NCBI RefSeq assembly: GCF_004335005.1
Contig: NZ_RQRT01000003.1
Location: 124,001-188,000, forward strand
DNA length: 64,000 nucleotides
Direction of reading: 5' to 3'
From: Paracoccus nototheniae
GTDB lineage: Bacteria; Pseudomonadota; Alphaproteobacteria; Rhodobacterales; Rhodobacteraceae
The position numbers were made by a program, and so were the translations under genes. Below are positions 52,747 through 63,768 of this stretch, piece after piece. The first letter of the stretch is position 1, and each line of letters begins with the position of its first letter. The notes below the pieces were generated by a model. That model was not told the origin of the DNA, searched no databases, and saw only the letters and a list, made by a program, of their open reading frames with translations.

Positions 52747-53232
52747 ATGACCGAACCGGTGGGAATCATCATGGGCAGCCAGTCCGACTGGCCAACCATG
52801 CGCGCGGCAGCCGAGGTGCTGGACGCCTTGGGCATCGCCTGGCATGCACGCATCGTCAGCGCCCATCGCACGCCCGACCGGCTGTGGGATTATGGCCGCA
52901 GCGCCGTCGATCGCGGCTTGCAGGTGATCATCGCTGGCGCGGGTGGCGCGGCCCATCTGCCGGGCATGATGGCCAGCAAGACGCGCGTGCCCGTGATCGG
53001 CGTGCCGGTCCAGACCAAGGCCCTGTCCGGCGTCGATTCGCTTTACTCCATTGTGCAGATGCCCAAGGGCTATCCGGTGGCGACCATGGCCATCGGGGCG
53101 GCGGGGGCGGCCAATGCCGGTCTGATGGCGGCGGCCATCCTGGCGCTGAACGATCCCGCATTGGCGCAGCGTCTGGACGCGTGGCGCGCGGCCCTGTCGG
53201 CCTCGATCCCCGAGGAGCCGGTCGATGAGTAA
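52747..53232 (+). CDS. purE: N5-carboxyaminoimidazole ribonucleotide mutase
   Basis: 161 residues from the ATG at 52747. Class I Pur[25 protein letters not shown] near residue 6, [16 protein letters not shown] near residue 38 (catalytic His) and [55 protein letters not shown] near residue 65. It makes CAIR from N5-CAIR in purine synthesis. Overlaps purK by 8 bases. Confidence 0.95.
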   Translation: MTEPVGIIMGSQSDWPTMRAAAEVLDALGIAWHARIVSAHRTPDRLWDYGRSAVDRGLQVIIAGAGGAAHLPGMMASKTRVPVIGVPVQTKALSGVDSLYSIVQMPKGYPVATMAIGAAGAANAGLMAAAILALNDPALAQRLDAWRAALSASIPEEPVDE

Positions 53233-54262
53233 GATCCGGACGATCGGCATTCTGGGCGGCGGCCAATTGGGGCGGATGCTGTCGGCGGCGGCCAGCCGCC
53301 TCGGCCTGCGCTGTCATATCTATGAGCCCGGCGACGCGCCCGCAGGCGATGTCGCATGGCGCGTGACACAGGCCCCCTACGAAGACGAGGCCGCGCTTCG
53401 CGCCTTCGCCGCCTCGGTCGATGTGATCACCTATGAATTCGAAAACGTGCCGACCAGCGCGCTGGACCTTTTGGAAAGCCTGGCGCCCATCCGTCCCAAC
53501 CGCCGCGCACTGGCCGTGTCGCAGGACCGGCTGACCGAAAAGACCTTCCTGAACGGCATCGGCCTGACCACCGCCCCCTTTGCAGACGTGCCCGACGAGG
53601 CCGCGCTGGACAAGGCCACCGCCCAGATCGGACGTCCCGCGATCCTCAAGACCCGGCGCATGGGCTATGATGGCAAGGGCCAGATCCGCATCAGCGCGGA
53701 CGACACACAGGCAGGCTGGACCGGCTCCCCCTCGCTGCTGGAAGGCTTCGTCGATTTCACCGCCGAGATCAGCGTCATCGTCGCGCGCAGCGGCGATGGA
53801 CAGGTCGCGGCCTTCGATCCCGGCCTGAACGTCCATCAGGGCGGCATCCTGCGCACCACCACCGTGCCCTGCGGCCTGCCCAAAGCGGTCACCACCGATG
53901 CCGTGCTGATTGCCGCCCGCATCGCGAATGCGCTGGATTATGTCGGCGTGATGGGGGTCGAGCTGTTCGTGACCCCGCAGGGCCTGATCGTGAACGAGAT
54001 CGCCCCCCGCGTCCATAATTCCGGTCATTGGACACAGGCCGGCTGCGCCGTCGATCAGTTCGAACAGCATATCCGCGCCGTGGCCGACTTACCGCTTGGC
54101 GACGGCCAGCGGCATGCCGATGTCATCATGGAAAACCTGATCGGCACCGACATGGACCGCGTCCCCGCGATCCTGTCCCAGCCCCGCACCCAGATCCACC
54201 TCTATGGCAAGGGCGAGGCACGCGAGGGCCGCAAGATGGGCCACCTCAACCGCATCACCTGA
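53225..54262 (+). CDS. purK: N5-carboxyaminoimidazole ribonucleotide synthase
   Basis: 345 residues, ATP-grasp enzyme. [20 protein letters not shown] near residue 8, YEFENVP near residue 74, [16 protein letters not shown] near residue 138 and [29 protein letters not shown] near residue 258 are typical. It carboxylates AIR using bicarbonate and ATP and hands the product to PurE, with which it is co-transcribed. Confidence 0.95.
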   Translation: MSKIRTIGILGGGQLGRMLSAAASRLGLRCHIYEPGDAPAGDVAWRVTQAPYEDEAALRAFAASVDVITYEFENVPTSALDLLESLAPIRPNRRALAVSQDRLTEKTFLNGIGLTTAPFADVPDEAALDKATAQIGRPAILKTRRMGYDGKGQIRISADDTQAGWTGSPSLLEGFVDFTAEISVIVARSGDGQVAAFDPGLNVHQGGILRTTTVPCGLPKAVTTDAVLIAARIANALDYVGVMGVELFVTPQGLIVNEIAPRVHNSGHWTQAGCAVDQFEQHIRAVADLPLGDGQRHADVIMENLIGTDMDRVPAILSQPRTQIHLYGKGEAREGRKMGHLNRIT

Positions 54263-54270
54263 CGCAACTG

Positions 54271-54323
54271 CTTCTTCTTCGCGAAAATATCCTCGGGGGG
54301 TCCGGGGGGCGAAGCGCCCCCGG
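54271..54323 (-). repeat. Dispersed intergenic repeat, copy C
   Basis: CTTCTTCTTCGCGAAAATATCC followed by GGGGGCG-AAG-CGCCCCC hairpin (54305-54321), inverted relative to copy A. It fills the gap between purK and purF, which converge, so it may serve as a shared transcription end. Confidence 0.7.
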
Positions 54324-54341
54324 CCGTCGCGGGACGCAATC

Positions 54342-55832
54342 CTACTCGGCGGCCTGCTTCACCGCCGTCTCGGACCCGACCTTCATCCGGAACCCCCGTT
54401 CCAGCTGATCGAAGGGCGCCACCGGGTAATCGCCCGAAAAACACGCATCGCAATATTGCGGGCAGGCGCTGTTGCGGCCGGTGGCCTCGCCCACCGCACG
54501 GTACAGACCGTCCAGAGACACGAATGACAGGCTGTCCACGCCGATCCAGTCGCGCATCTGATCGGGCGTCATGTTCGCGGCCAGCAGCTTGTCGCGGTCG
54601 GGCGTGTCCACGCCATAGAAACAGGGCCATGCGGTGGGGGGGCTTGCGATGCGAAAATGCACCTCGGCGGCGCCCGCATCCAGGATCATGTCCTTGATTT
54701 TGCGGCTGGTCGTGCCGCGCACGACGCTGTCATCGACCAGCACCACACGCTTGCCCGCGATCAGGGCACGGTTCACGTTCAGCTTCAGCCGGACGCCCAT
54801 ATTGCGGATCTGTTCGGAGGGTTCGATGAAGGTCCGGCCCATATACTGGTTGCGGATGATCCCCATCCCATAGGGAATGCCCGATTCCTGCGCATAGCCG
54901 ATGGCGGCGGGGGTGCCGCTGTCGGGCACCGGGCAGACCAGATCGGCCTCGACCGGGGCCTCGCGGGCCAGTTCGACACCGATCTGGCGGCGGGTCTCAT
55001 AGACCGACCGCCCGCCGATGATCGAATCGGGGCGCGAGAAATACACATGTTCAAAGATGCAGAACCGCCCCGTGGACGGCCCGAAGGGGCGCGAGCTTTC
55101 GATCTTGCCCTTCGAGATGACGACCATCTCGCCCGGCTCGACCTCGCGCAGGAAATCGGCGCCGATGATGTCCAGCGCGCAGGTTTCCGATGCCAGCACA
55201 TAGCCATCCTCGCCCACCCGGCCTACGACCAGCGGGCGCACGCCCAACGCGTCGCGCACGCCGATCAGCTTGGTGCGGGTCATGGCGATGACCGAAAACG
55301 CGCCTTCGACCCGGCGCAGCGCATCCTTCATCCGCTCGGGGATGTTGCGCTGGATCGACCGGGCCATCAGGTGGATGATGCATTCGCTGTCCGAGCTGGA
55401 CTGAAAGATGCTGCCCCGCTCGATCAGCTCGCGGCGCAGCGCGCTGGCATTGGTGATATTGCCGTTATGGGCGATCGCGCAGCCGCCCATATGGAATTCG
55501 CCAAAGAACGGCTGCACGTCGCGGATCGCGGTGTTGGCCTTGGTCCCGGCGGTGGAATAGCGCACATGGCCGATGGCCAGCGGGCCGGGCAGCGTGGACA
55601 TCACATCGGGCTTGGTGAAATTGTCGCGGACATAGCCAAAGCGATGGGCGCTGTTGAAGCCATGTTCGGGATCGTGGGTGACGATGCCACCGGCCTCTTG
55701 CCCGCGATGTTGCAGGGCATGAAGGCCGAGGGCCACGAAGTTCGAAGCATCGGCCACGCCGATCGCTCCGAAGATGCCGCATTCTTCATGCAGACGGTCC
55801 GAATCGAACGGATGGGCCAGGAAGGGTTGCAT
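54342..55832 (-). CDS. purF: Amidophosphoribosyltransferase
   Basis: 496 residues from the ATG at 55832; a GTG two codons upstream is possible. A short propeptide (about 18 residues) precedes the nucleophile Cys in EECGIFGAIGV, followed by the glutaminase domain and the phosphoribosyltransferase domain with RVVLVDDSVVRGTTSRKIKDM near residue 365. It commits PRPP to purine synthesis. C-terminal Cys-rich region (CPQYCDACFSGDYP). Upstream genes are cvpA and radA on the same strand. Confidence 0.96.
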   Translation of the reverse strand: MQPFLAHPFDSDRLHEECGIFGAIGVADASNFVALGLHALQHRGQEAGGIVTHDPEHGFNSAHRFGYVRDNFTKPDVMSTLPGPLAIGHVRYSTAGTKANTAIRDVQPFFGEFHMGGCAIAHNGNITNASALRRELIERGSIFQSSSDSECIIHLMARSIQRNIPERMKDALRRVEGAFSVIAMTRTKLIGVRDALGVRPLVVGRVGEDGYVLASETCALDIIGADFLREVEPGEMVVISKGKIESSRPFGPSTGRFCIFEHVYFSRPDSIIGGRSVYETRRQIGVELAREAPVEADLVCPVPDSGTPAAIGYAQESGIPYGMGIIRNQYMGRTFIEPSEQIRNMGVRLKLNVNRALIAGKRVVLVDDSVVRGTTSRKIKDMILDAGAAEVHFRIASPPTAWPCFYGVDTPDRDKLLAANMTPDQMRDWIGVDSLSFVSLDGLYRAVGEATGRNSACPQYCDACFSGDYPVAPFDQLERGFRMKVGSETAVKQAAE

Positions 55833-55951
55833 CGGCACGGACCTCGATGGCTGGGGGCTGTCATGCGCTATGTAGGGGGCGCGCCCCGCAAAGTCACGCC
55901 CCCGCGGGCAGGCAGGGGCGCTTTTTCGTCATCAGCCTGTCACGTGGGCGA

Positions 55952-56557
55952 TCAGTTGCTGGCGGGCGCGGGGGTCGGGGTCGCGGGCGTGACCGGCGCG
56001 CTGGTCGCGGTGCATCCGGCGACCATCTGTTCATAGCGCCCGACGATCCAGCCCGGCGCGTCGGCGGGGATCTGGTCGTCCATCTGGGTGCGCATGCGTT
56101 CGAAGACCTGCGCCGAGCGCGAATTTTCGACCATGGCGACATTCTGGGTCGTCATCACCCGGTCATGGACGATGAAGGCGATGGCCACCAGCAGGATGCC
56201 ACGCGCCACCCCGAACAGGAATCCCATGCCCTGATCGACCCCGCCAAGCGCCGAGCGCTGCACAACCGACGAGAACAGCGGCGTGATGATCGAAAAGATC
56301 ACCAGCGCCAGCGCAAAGACCACCGCAAAGCCCGCGATCGTGGCCAGTTCGCAACTGTCGCCCAGAAAACGGTCCAGAACCGGCAGTTGGGCAATCATCG
56401 GCCGCACCGTGGGCGCGAACAGAAAAGCCAGCACCGCCGCCGCGATCCAACCCAGAATCGCCAGCGATTCGCGCACGAATCCCCGCGACCAGGCCAGAAT
56501 TGCCGACAGGATGATGACTGCCGCCACCACCGCGTCTATGATCGTAAATCCGTCCAT
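55952..56557 (-). CDS. cvpA: CvpA family membrane protein
   Basis: 201 residues with four membrane helices. The start MDGFTIIDAVVAAVIILSAILAWSRGFVRESLAILGWIAAAVLAFLF is characteristic of CvpA (colicin V production), and GVDQGMGFLFGVARGIL is the conserved later segment. It stands directly upstream of purF, as in many proteobacteria, but its role remains unclear. A Thr/Pro/Ala-rich tail ends the chain. Confidence 0.9.
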   Translation of the reverse strand: MDGFTIIDAVVAAVIILSAILAWSRGFVRESLAILGWIAAAVLAFLFAPTVRPMIAQLPVLDRFLGDSCELATIAGFAVVFALALVIFSIITPLFSSVVQRSALGGVDQGMGFLFGVARGILLVAIAFIVHDRVMTTQNVAMVENSRSAQVFERMRTQMDDQIPADAPGWIVGRYEQMVAGCTATSAPVTPATPTPAPASN

Positions 56558-56601
56558 TCGGTTCCGCCTCTTGCGCCGGTTGTCGTTTCAGATCAGGCGG
56601 T

Positions 56602-57966
<1,365 letters not shown>

Positions 57967-58003
57967 GGCCCCATGTCGCACCCGGTGGCTGGCGTCGCAA
58001 GTT

Positions 58004-58025
58004 GGATATTTGAGTGAAGAAGAAG
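58004..58025 (+). repeat. Dispersed intergenic repeat, copy D (short)
   Basis: GGATATTTGAGTGAAGAAGA and two more bases: only the core of the repeat, without the G/C hairpin arm. It lies between the divergent radA and lolC-type genes. Confidence 0.55.
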
Positions 58026-58100
58026 GGCTCACGGCAATGTCGGCTTGAAATCGGGGGCGTCAGGGGTCAGGGTCTGGCCGAATTTCCGAAGGCTTTGCCC

Positions 58101-59402
58101 ATGTCCAGCCCCAGACCGTTTTCCCGTTTCGAATTCCTGATCGCCTGGCGCTATCTGCGCGCCCGGCGGGCCGAGGGGGGGGTCAGCGTGATGACCTGGA
58201 TCAGCCTGATCGGCATCGCATTGGGCGTCATGGCGCTGATCGCGACGCTGGCGGTCCGGGCCGGATTCCGGGCCGAATTCGTGGACACGATCCTGGGCGC
58301 CAATGCGCATACGACGGTCTATCTGTCGCCCACCACGGTCGCCAATGAGTTCACCGACGATGTCTATGTCGTGCCCGGACGGATCGCCGATTACGAGGCG
58401 ATGGCCGAACGGCTGGCTGCGGTGCCGGGCGTCACCCGCACCGCCGCGATCATCAAGGGGCAGGTCATGGCCAGCGCCAATGACAGCTCCAATGTGGCCG
58501 AGGTGTTCGGGGTCAGCCGCGCGGATCTGGAGGCGATGCCGCGCATCGTGGATCCTGCCACATCCGTCGGCGATCTCGAGCGGTTCGACGAGGGCATTGC
58601 CATCGGGTCGGGGATTGCGCGGGAACTGGGCGTATCGGTGGGCGACCGGATCCGGCTGATTGCACCCGAAGGCGCGCGCACTGCATTCGGCACGACGCCG
58701 CGGGTCAGCGCTTATGAGGTCACCTATGTCTTCAGCGCCGGGCGCTATGACATCGACCGCACGCGCATCTATATGCCCATGGCCGAGGCGCAATCCTATT
58801 TCAACCGCGAGGGGGTGGCCGACGAGATCGAGGTCTTTGTCACCGACCCCGAGCGGGTCTTCGACTGGACCCTGCCATTGATGCAGGCGGCGGGCGAGGG
58901 GGCGCAGGTCTGGTCCTGGCGCGACAGTTCGGGGTCGTTCCTGTCGGCGCTGGACATGGAGGATGACGTGATGTTCGTCATTCTGTCGGTGCTGGTGCTG
59001 ATCGCATCGATGAACATCACCTCGGGGCTGATCATGCTGGTCAAAAACAAGGGCCGCGACATCGGCATCCTGCGCACGATGGGGCTGACCGAGGGGTCGG
59101 TCTTGCGGGTGTTTTTCCTCTGCGGCGCCTTCACGGGCATTCTGGGGACGCTGGCCGGGGTGGTGCTGGGGGTTTTGTTGGCGTTGAACGTGGACAATAT
59201 CATGGCGGGGCTGAACGCGCTGACCGGCGGCGGGGCCTGGCAGCCCGAGGTGCGCGGCATCTATCGCCTGCCCGCCGATCTGCGGGCCTGGGACATCTTT
59301 CGGGCCGTGTCGCTATCGCTGGTCCTGTCCTTTGTGGTCACGATCTTTCCGGCGCGCCGGGCCGCGCGCATGAACCCGGTGGAGGCCTTGCGCTATGAGT
59401 GA
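58101..59402 (+). CDS. Lipoprotein-releasing ABC transporter permease (LolC/LolE)
   Basis: 433 residues from the ATG at 58101 ([47 protein letters not shown]). Four membrane helices: one near residues 28-50 and three near 290-420, with a large periplasmic domain between, the FtsX/MacB-permease layout. [27 protein letters not shown] is the coupling region. With LolD it extracts lipoproteins from the inner membrane for LolA. Alphaproteobacteria often have one such permease, so LolF-like single-permease use is possible. Confidence 0.9.
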   Translation: MSSPRPFSRFEFLIAWRYLRARRAEGGVSVMTWISLIGIALGVMALIATLAVRAGFRAEFVDTILGANAHTTVYLSPTTVANEFTDDVYVVPGRIADYEAMAERLAAVPGVTRTAAIIKGQVMASANDSSNVAEVFGVSRADLEAMPRIVDPATSVGDLERFDEGIAIGSGIARELGVSVGDRIRLIAPEGARTAFGTTPRVSAYEVTYVFSAGRYDIDRTRIYMPMAEAQSYFNREGVADEIEVFVTDPERVFDWTLPLMQAAGEGAQVWSWRDSSGSFLSALDMEDDVMFVILSVLVLIASMNITSGLIMLVKNKGRDIGILRTMGLTEGSVLRVFFLCGAFTGILGTLAGVVLGVLLALNVDNIMAGLNALTGGGAWQPEVRGIYRLPADLRAWDIFRAVSLSLVLSFVVTIFPARRAARMNPVEALRYE

Positions 59403-60063
59403 TGTGTTGCGGCTGGAGGGGGTCGGCAAGACCTATGCGGCCGACGGGCCATCGCCCGTCACCGTGCTGGCGGATCTGGATCTGAGCGTCGCGCGGGGCG
59501 AGGTCGTGGCGCTGGTCGCGCCCTCGGGGGCCGGAAAATCGACGCTGCTGCATATCGCGGGGCTGCTGGACACGCCCGATACGGGCCGGGTCTGGCTGGC
59601 CGGGCGCGACATGACCGGCTTGCCGGACCGCGCCCGGACCGAGGCGCGGCGCCGTGATCTGGGGTTCGTCTATCAGTTCCACCATTTGTTGCCGGAATTC
59701 AGCGCCGCTGAAAACATCGTGCTGCCGCAGCTGGCCAATGGCGTGTCGGCGCGTGACGCACAGGCCCGCGCCGCCGATCTGCTTGAGCGGGTCGGGCTGA
59801 GCCATCGCGCCGGTCACCGTCCAGCCCAGATGTCGGGGGGCGAACAGCAGCGGGTTGCCTTTTGCCGGGCGCTGGCCAATGCGCCCGCGCTGCTGCTGGC
59901 GGATGAGCCGACGGGCAATCTGGACCCTGAAACCGCGGACAAGGTGTTCGACGTGCTGATGGGGCTGGTGCGTGATACCGGGCTGTCTGCGCTGATCGCC
60001 ACGCATAACCATGCGCTGGCGGCCCGGATGGACCGGGTCGTCCGACTGGCGGGCGCTGCCTGA
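59395..60063 (+). CDS. lolD: Lipoprotein-releasing ABC transporter ATPase
   Basis: 222 residues, ATG at 59395 overlapping the permease gene by 8 bases. Walker [19 protein letters not shown] near residue 41, ABC signature [15 protein letters not shown] near residue 143 and Walker [22 protein letters not shown] near residue 164; [18 protein letters not shown] is the LolD-type Q-loop. It powers lipoprotein release. Confidence 0.92.
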   Translation: MSDVLRLEGVGKTYAADGPSPVTVLADLDLSVARGEVVALVAPSGAGKSTLLHIAGLLDTPDTGRVWLAGRDMTGLPDRARTEARRRDLGFVYQFHHLLPEFSAAENIVLPQLANGVSARDAQARAADLLERVGLSHRAGHRPAQMSGGEQQRVAFCRALANAPALLLADEPTGNLDPETADKVFDVLMGLVRDTGLSALIATHNHALAARMDRVVRLAGAA

Positions 60064-60127
60064 TCCGTTGCGTGCGCTGTCGGCAGGGTGCATGTTGGCC
60101 CGACAAGCGACCATAAGGGGGGCAGCG

Positions 60128-60535
60128 ATGCGGGCAGTGATGATGGCAGGGGTGACGGGGCTAGCGCTGGCGGGCCTTGTGGCGGCCTGCGCGCCCGGGG
60201 TGCAACCCACGGGTGCGGCACGCGATTACGCCGAGAATTGCGTGGTCTGCCACGGTCCGGGCGGGCGCGGCAACGGTACGGCGGCGGTGGGCATGGTGCC
60301 CGCGCCAAGCGATCTGACCATGCTGGCGGCCGGCAATGGCGGGGTCTTTCCCAAGACGCGGGTGATGGGTCAGCTGGTGGGCTATACGATGGGGCGCAGC
60401 GAATCCCACATGCCCGTCTTCGAGGCGCTGCGCGAGGGCCCGGTGGTCATGTATGACGACGGCTCGGGTCAGCGGGTGGCGACGCCTGCGCGGCTGGTGG
60501 CGCTGGCCGATTATCTGCAAACCCTGCAGCAGTAG
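60128..60535 (+). CDS. Lipoprotein cytochrome c
   Basis: 135 residues from the ATG at 60128 (AAGGGGGG upstream). Signal peptide with lipobox LVAAC (MRAVMMAGVTGLALAGLVAAC), then haem motif CVVCH near residue 38 and axial Met candidates in GMVPAPSDLTMLA and SHMPVFE. A small class I c-type cytochrome anchored to the membrane, probably an electron carrier. Precedes the PAP2-like gene by 4 bases. Confidence 0.85.
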   Translation: MRAVMMAGVTGLALAGLVAACAPGVQPTGAARDYAENCVVCHGPGGRGNGTAAVGMVPAPSDLTMLAAGNGGVFPKTRVMGQLVGYTMGRSESHMPVFEALREGPVVMYDDGSGQRVATPARLVALADYLQTLQQ

Positions 60536-60539
60536 GCCG

Positions 60540-61043
60540 ATGCGCGGCGTGATCCTGTCCGCCGCGCTGATCGGCATGGCGGCGCTGCCCGCACGTGCCG
60601 AGCCGCTGGAGCGGTTCGGCACCACGATGAAATACGGCCTGCCGCTGGCCGCCGCGATCTGCGCCGCCGATCAGGACCGGCTGGAGGATTTCGCACTGCG
60701 CGGCGTGGTGCAGGCCGGGCTGGTGCTGGGGCTGAAGGCGCTGTTCGACGGCACGCCTTTGGGCCGGCGTCCGACGGGCGAGGGGCAGGGCTTCCCGTCG
60801 GGGCATGCGGCGATGGCGGGGTTCGGCGCCGCCGATCTGGCCGGGAAATGCTGGGATGACGAACCCGGCCTTGGTGCCGCCGCCTATGGCGCGGCGGGGC
60901 TGACAGCGTTCAGCCGGGTCGAGGCGGGTGAACACACGCCCCGGCAGGCCTGGACCGGGGCGCTAATCGGCGTCACCTTTGGCGCCGCCAGTTTCGGGAT
61001 CGGGTCCGAGGGCGCATCCATCAGCTTCAGGCTGCGGTTCTAG
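60540..61043 (+). CDS. PAP2-like membrane phosphatase, catalytic Asp replaced
   Basis: 167 residues, signal-like start (MRGVILSAALIGMAALPARA). PAP2 motifs: K...RRP (LKALFDGTPLGRRPTGEG), FPSGHAAMAGFGAADL near residue 92 and SRVEAGEHTPRQ near residue 125. In active lipid phosphatases the third motif is SRx5Hx3D; here the final Asp is Gln, so activity is uncertain. It may act on lipid A or undecaprenyl phosphates. The stop overlaps the selD stop at CTAG. Confidence 0.72.
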   Translation: MRGVILSAALIGMAALPARAEPLERFGTTMKYGLPLAAAICAADQDRLEDFALRGVVQAGLVLGLKALFDGTPLGRRPTGEGQGFPSGHAAMAGFGAADLAGKCWDDEPGLGAAAYGAAGLTAFSRVEAGEHTPRQAWTGALIGVTFGAASFGIGSEGASISFRLRF

Positions 61044-62098
61044 CGCAGAATGACGCGCGGGGTGGCCGTGTGCGCCCCCACCTGCCCGATGATCGCGGCA
61101 TCGCCAAAGCCGTGGCGGGTAAAGGCGGCCATCACCTGATCCAGCGCCTGCGGATGGCAGGCGACCATCAGCCCGCCACTGGTCTGCGGATCGCTAAGAA
61201 GCGCGCGCTCGGCTTCGGCAAAGCCGTCGGGCAGGGTCACCCCCGCGCCATAGCTGGCCCAGTTGCGCCCCGAGGCGCCGGTCACATGACCCAGAGCGAT
61301 CAGCGCGTCGATCCCGGCCAGACGGGGCACGGCGGGCCAGTCGATCAGCAGGTCGCAGCCCGATCCGCGCGCCATCTCCAGCGCGTGGCCACCAAGACCG
61401 AAACCGGTCACATCGGTCATCGCATGGACGCCGGGAATCGCGGCCAGATCGGGGCCGGGGCGGTTGAGGCGGGTGGTCACCTCGATCATCCGGGCATAGC
61501 CGTCGGCATCCAGCGCGCCCTTCTTCAGCGCCGCAGACAGGATGCCGACGCCAAGCGGCTTGCCCAGCACCAGCACATCGCCGGGCTGCGCATCGGCGTT
61601 CTTCTTCAGCAGCGCCGGGTCGATCAGGCCAAGCGCCACGAGTCCATAGATGGGTTCGACCGAATCGATGGTATGGCCGCCGGCGATGGGAATCCCCGCC
61701 TCTCGGCAGATCTGCGCGCCGCCATCCAGCACCTTGGCGATGGTGGCGCCCGACAGGACGTTGATGGGCATGCCGACCACGGCCAGCGCCAGAATGGGCG
61801 TGGCGCCCATGGCATAGACATCGCTGATCGCATTGGTCGCGGCGATGCGGCCGAAATCGAACGGATCATCGACGACCGGCATGAAGAAATCGGTGGTGGC
61901 GACCAGCGCCTGATGCTCGCTCAGCTGCCAGACGGCGGCATCGTCCGAGGTCTCGATCCCCACCAGCAGTTGCGGCGGGACGGGCAGGGCGGCGCTGCCG
62001 CGCAGCAGATCCGACAGCACACCCGGCGCGATCTTGCAGCCGCAGCCGCCGCCATGGGCCAGCGAGGTCAGGCGGGGTTCGGGGGCGGTCTGGGTCAT
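61040..62098 (-). CDS. selD: Selenide, water dikinase
   Basis: 352 residues from the ATG at 62098. It makes selenophosphate for selenoproteins and selenouridine in tRNA. The N-terminal HGGGCGCKIAPG carries Cys at the position that is Sec in some homologues; ATP-binding loops and GFGLGGHALEM, TSGGLMVACHPQAL near the end are present. No selA, selB, mnmH or tRNA-Sec is in the window. Convergent with the PAP2-like gene. Confidence 0.93.
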   Translation of the reverse strand: MTQTAPEPRLTSLAHGGGCGCKIAPGVLSDLLRGSAALPVPPQLLVGIETSDDAAVWQLSEHQALVATTDFFMPVVDDPFDFGRIAATNAISDVYAMGATPILALAVVGMPINVLSGATIAKVLDGGAQICREAGIPIAGGHTIDSVEPIYGLVALGLIDPALLKKNADAQPGDVLVLGKPLGVGILSAALKKGALDADGYARMIEVTTRLNRPGPDLAAIPGVHAMTDVTGFGLGGHALEMARGSGCDLLIDWPAVPRLAGIDALIALGHVTGASGRNWASYGAGVTLPDGFAEAERALLSDPQTSGGLMVACHPQALDQVMAAFTRHGFGDAAIIGQVGAHTATPRVILR

Positions 62099-62273
62099 GG
62101 CGGTCTCCGGGGACGATTGGCGGCCAGCATAGCGCGGGCCGGGCGGGATGTTCCAGCCGCGCATCGGCCACCCTGTCCGCTATCTGCTTGCAGGTCAGGG
62201 CCGCCACGACTAGAACGGCTCAAATTTTCAGGCCGCCGAAGGATCGGTGGCCCTTCTTTCTATGAGGGTGATG

Positions 62274-63608
62274 ATGCAGGTCAAGGAAACGCAGAACGAC
62301 GGTCTCAAGCGCGGGTATCAGTTCACGCTGCCCGCAGCGGATCTGGCGACCGCGGTCGACGCCAAGCTGAAAGAGGCGCAGCCCGAAGTCGAGATGAAGG
62401 GCTTTCGCAAGGGCAAGGTGCCCATGGCCATGCTGAAAAAGCAGTTCGGCCAGCGCATTCTGGGCGAAGCCATGCAGGACGCCATCGACGGCGCGCTGAA
62501 GGACCATCTGGAGGCCTCGGGCGACCGCCCCGCCGCCCAGCCCAAGGTCGAGATGGACAATGGCGACTCTTGGAAAGAGGGCGACGATGTCGTCGTCAAT
62601 GTCAGCTATGAAACCCTGCCGACGATCCCCGAGGTCGATCTGACCACGCTGTCGCTGGAAAAGCTGACCGTGCCCGCCGAAGAGGCCGCGGTGACCGAGG
62701 CGCTGGAAAATCTGGCGAAATCCTCGCAATCTTTCGAAGACCGCAAGAAGGGCAGCAAGGCCAAGGATGGCGATCAGATCACCATCGACTTCAAGGGTTT
62801 CGTGGATGGCGAGCCCTTCGAGGGCGGCGAGGCCGAGGATTACCCGCTGGTTCTGGGCTCGAACAGCTTCATCCCCGGTTTCGAGGCTCAGCTGGTCGGC
62901 GCCAAGGTCGACGAAGACCTGAAGGTCGAAGTCAGCTTCCCCGAGGAATATGGCGCGCCGCATCTGGCCGGCAAGGCCGCGACCTTTGAATGCAAGGTCA
63001 AGGCCGTCAAGGCCCCCAAAGAGGCCGAGATCGACGACGAGCTGGCCAAGAAATTCGGCGCCGAGGATCTGGACGGTCTGAAAAAGCAGATCAGCGAGCG
63101 GCTGGAGGCTGAATATGCTGGCGCCGCGCGTCAGGTGATGAAGCGCGCCCTGCTGGATCAGCTGGACAAGAAGGTGACCTTCGATCTGCCCGAATCGCTG
63201 GTCGAGGCTGAGGCCAGCCAGATCGCCCACCAGCTGTGGCATGAAGAGAACCCCGACGTTCAGGGTCACAACCACGACGCCATCGAGCCCACCGACGAGC
63301 ACAAGGCCCTGGCCGTGCGCCGCGTGCGTCTTGGCCTGCTGCTGGCTGAGATCGGCCAGAAGGCCGAAGTGACCGTGACCGATCAGGAAATGACCCAGGC
63401 CGTTCTGCGCGCCGCCCGTCAGTATCCCGGTCAGGAACGCGCGTTCTTTGAATTCGTGCAGAAGAACCAGGGCGCCCAGCAGCAGCTGCGCGCACCGATC
63501 TTCGAGGACAAGGTCGTCGATCTGATCGCCGAAAAAGCCAAGGTCGAAGAAAAGACCGTGACCAAGGAAGAGCTGGAAAAGGCCGTCGAGGCGCTGGACG
63601 AACTGTGA
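62274..63608 (+). CDS. tig: Trigger factor chaperone
   Basis: 444 residues from the ATG at 62274 ([24 protein letters not shown] upstream). Ribosome-binding tail with [18 protein letters not shown] near residue 42, FKBP-type peptidyl-prolyl isomerase domain near residues 160-245 ([26 protein letters not shown]) and a long helical C-terminal chaperone domain. It receives nascent chains at the ribosome. Single gene with its own terminator. Confidence 0.96.
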   Translation: MQVKETQNDGLKRGYQFTLPAADLATAVDAKLKEAQPEVEMKGFRKGKVPMAMLKKQFGQRILGEAMQDAIDGALKDHLEASGDRPAAQPKVEMDNGDSWKEGDDVVVNVSYETLPTIPEVDLTTLSLEKLTVPAEEAAVTEALENLAKSSQSFEDRKKGSKAKDGDQITIDFKGFVDGEPFEGGEAEDYPLVLGSNSFIPGFEAQLVGAKVDEDLKVEVSFPEEYGAPHLAGKAATFECKVKAVKAPKEAEIDDELAKKFGAEDLDGLKKQISERLEAEYAGAARQVMKRALLDQLDKKVTFDLPESLVEAEASQIAHQLWHEENPDVQGHNHDAIEPTDEHKALAVRRVRLGLLLAEIGQKAEVTVTDQEMTQAVLRAARQYPGQERAFFEFVQKNQGAQQQLRAPIFEDKVVDLIAEKAKVEEKTVTKEELEKAVEALDEL

Positions 63609-63643
63609 TCTGATCCCCTGACGGGGGTCCATGGTTTCATGGG

Positions 63644-63674
63644 AAAGGCCGCGCTTTTGGGCGCGGCCTTTTGC
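63644..63674 (+). terminator. Intrinsic terminator of tig
   Basis: AAAGGCCGCGC (63644) and GCGCGGCCTTT (63661) pair over 11 bases with a 6-base loop, ending in TTTTG, 36 bases after the stop. Confidence 0.82.
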
Positions 63675-63718
63675 ATGGGGTCTGTCCGTTTCGTCGCAGG
63701 TGGATGGCGGGCCGGGGA

Positions 63719-63753
63719 GCCTCCGGCGGGGATATTTTCATGAAGAAGAAGCG
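63719..63753 (+). repeat. Dispersed intergenic repeat, copy E
   Basis: AGCCTCCGGCGGGGATATTT then TGAAGAAGAAGC, almost identical to copy A at 32265 (same orientation). It lies between tig and the gene running off the right edge. Confidence 0.72.
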
Positions 63754-63768
63754 GCGGGGAAGGGTTTT

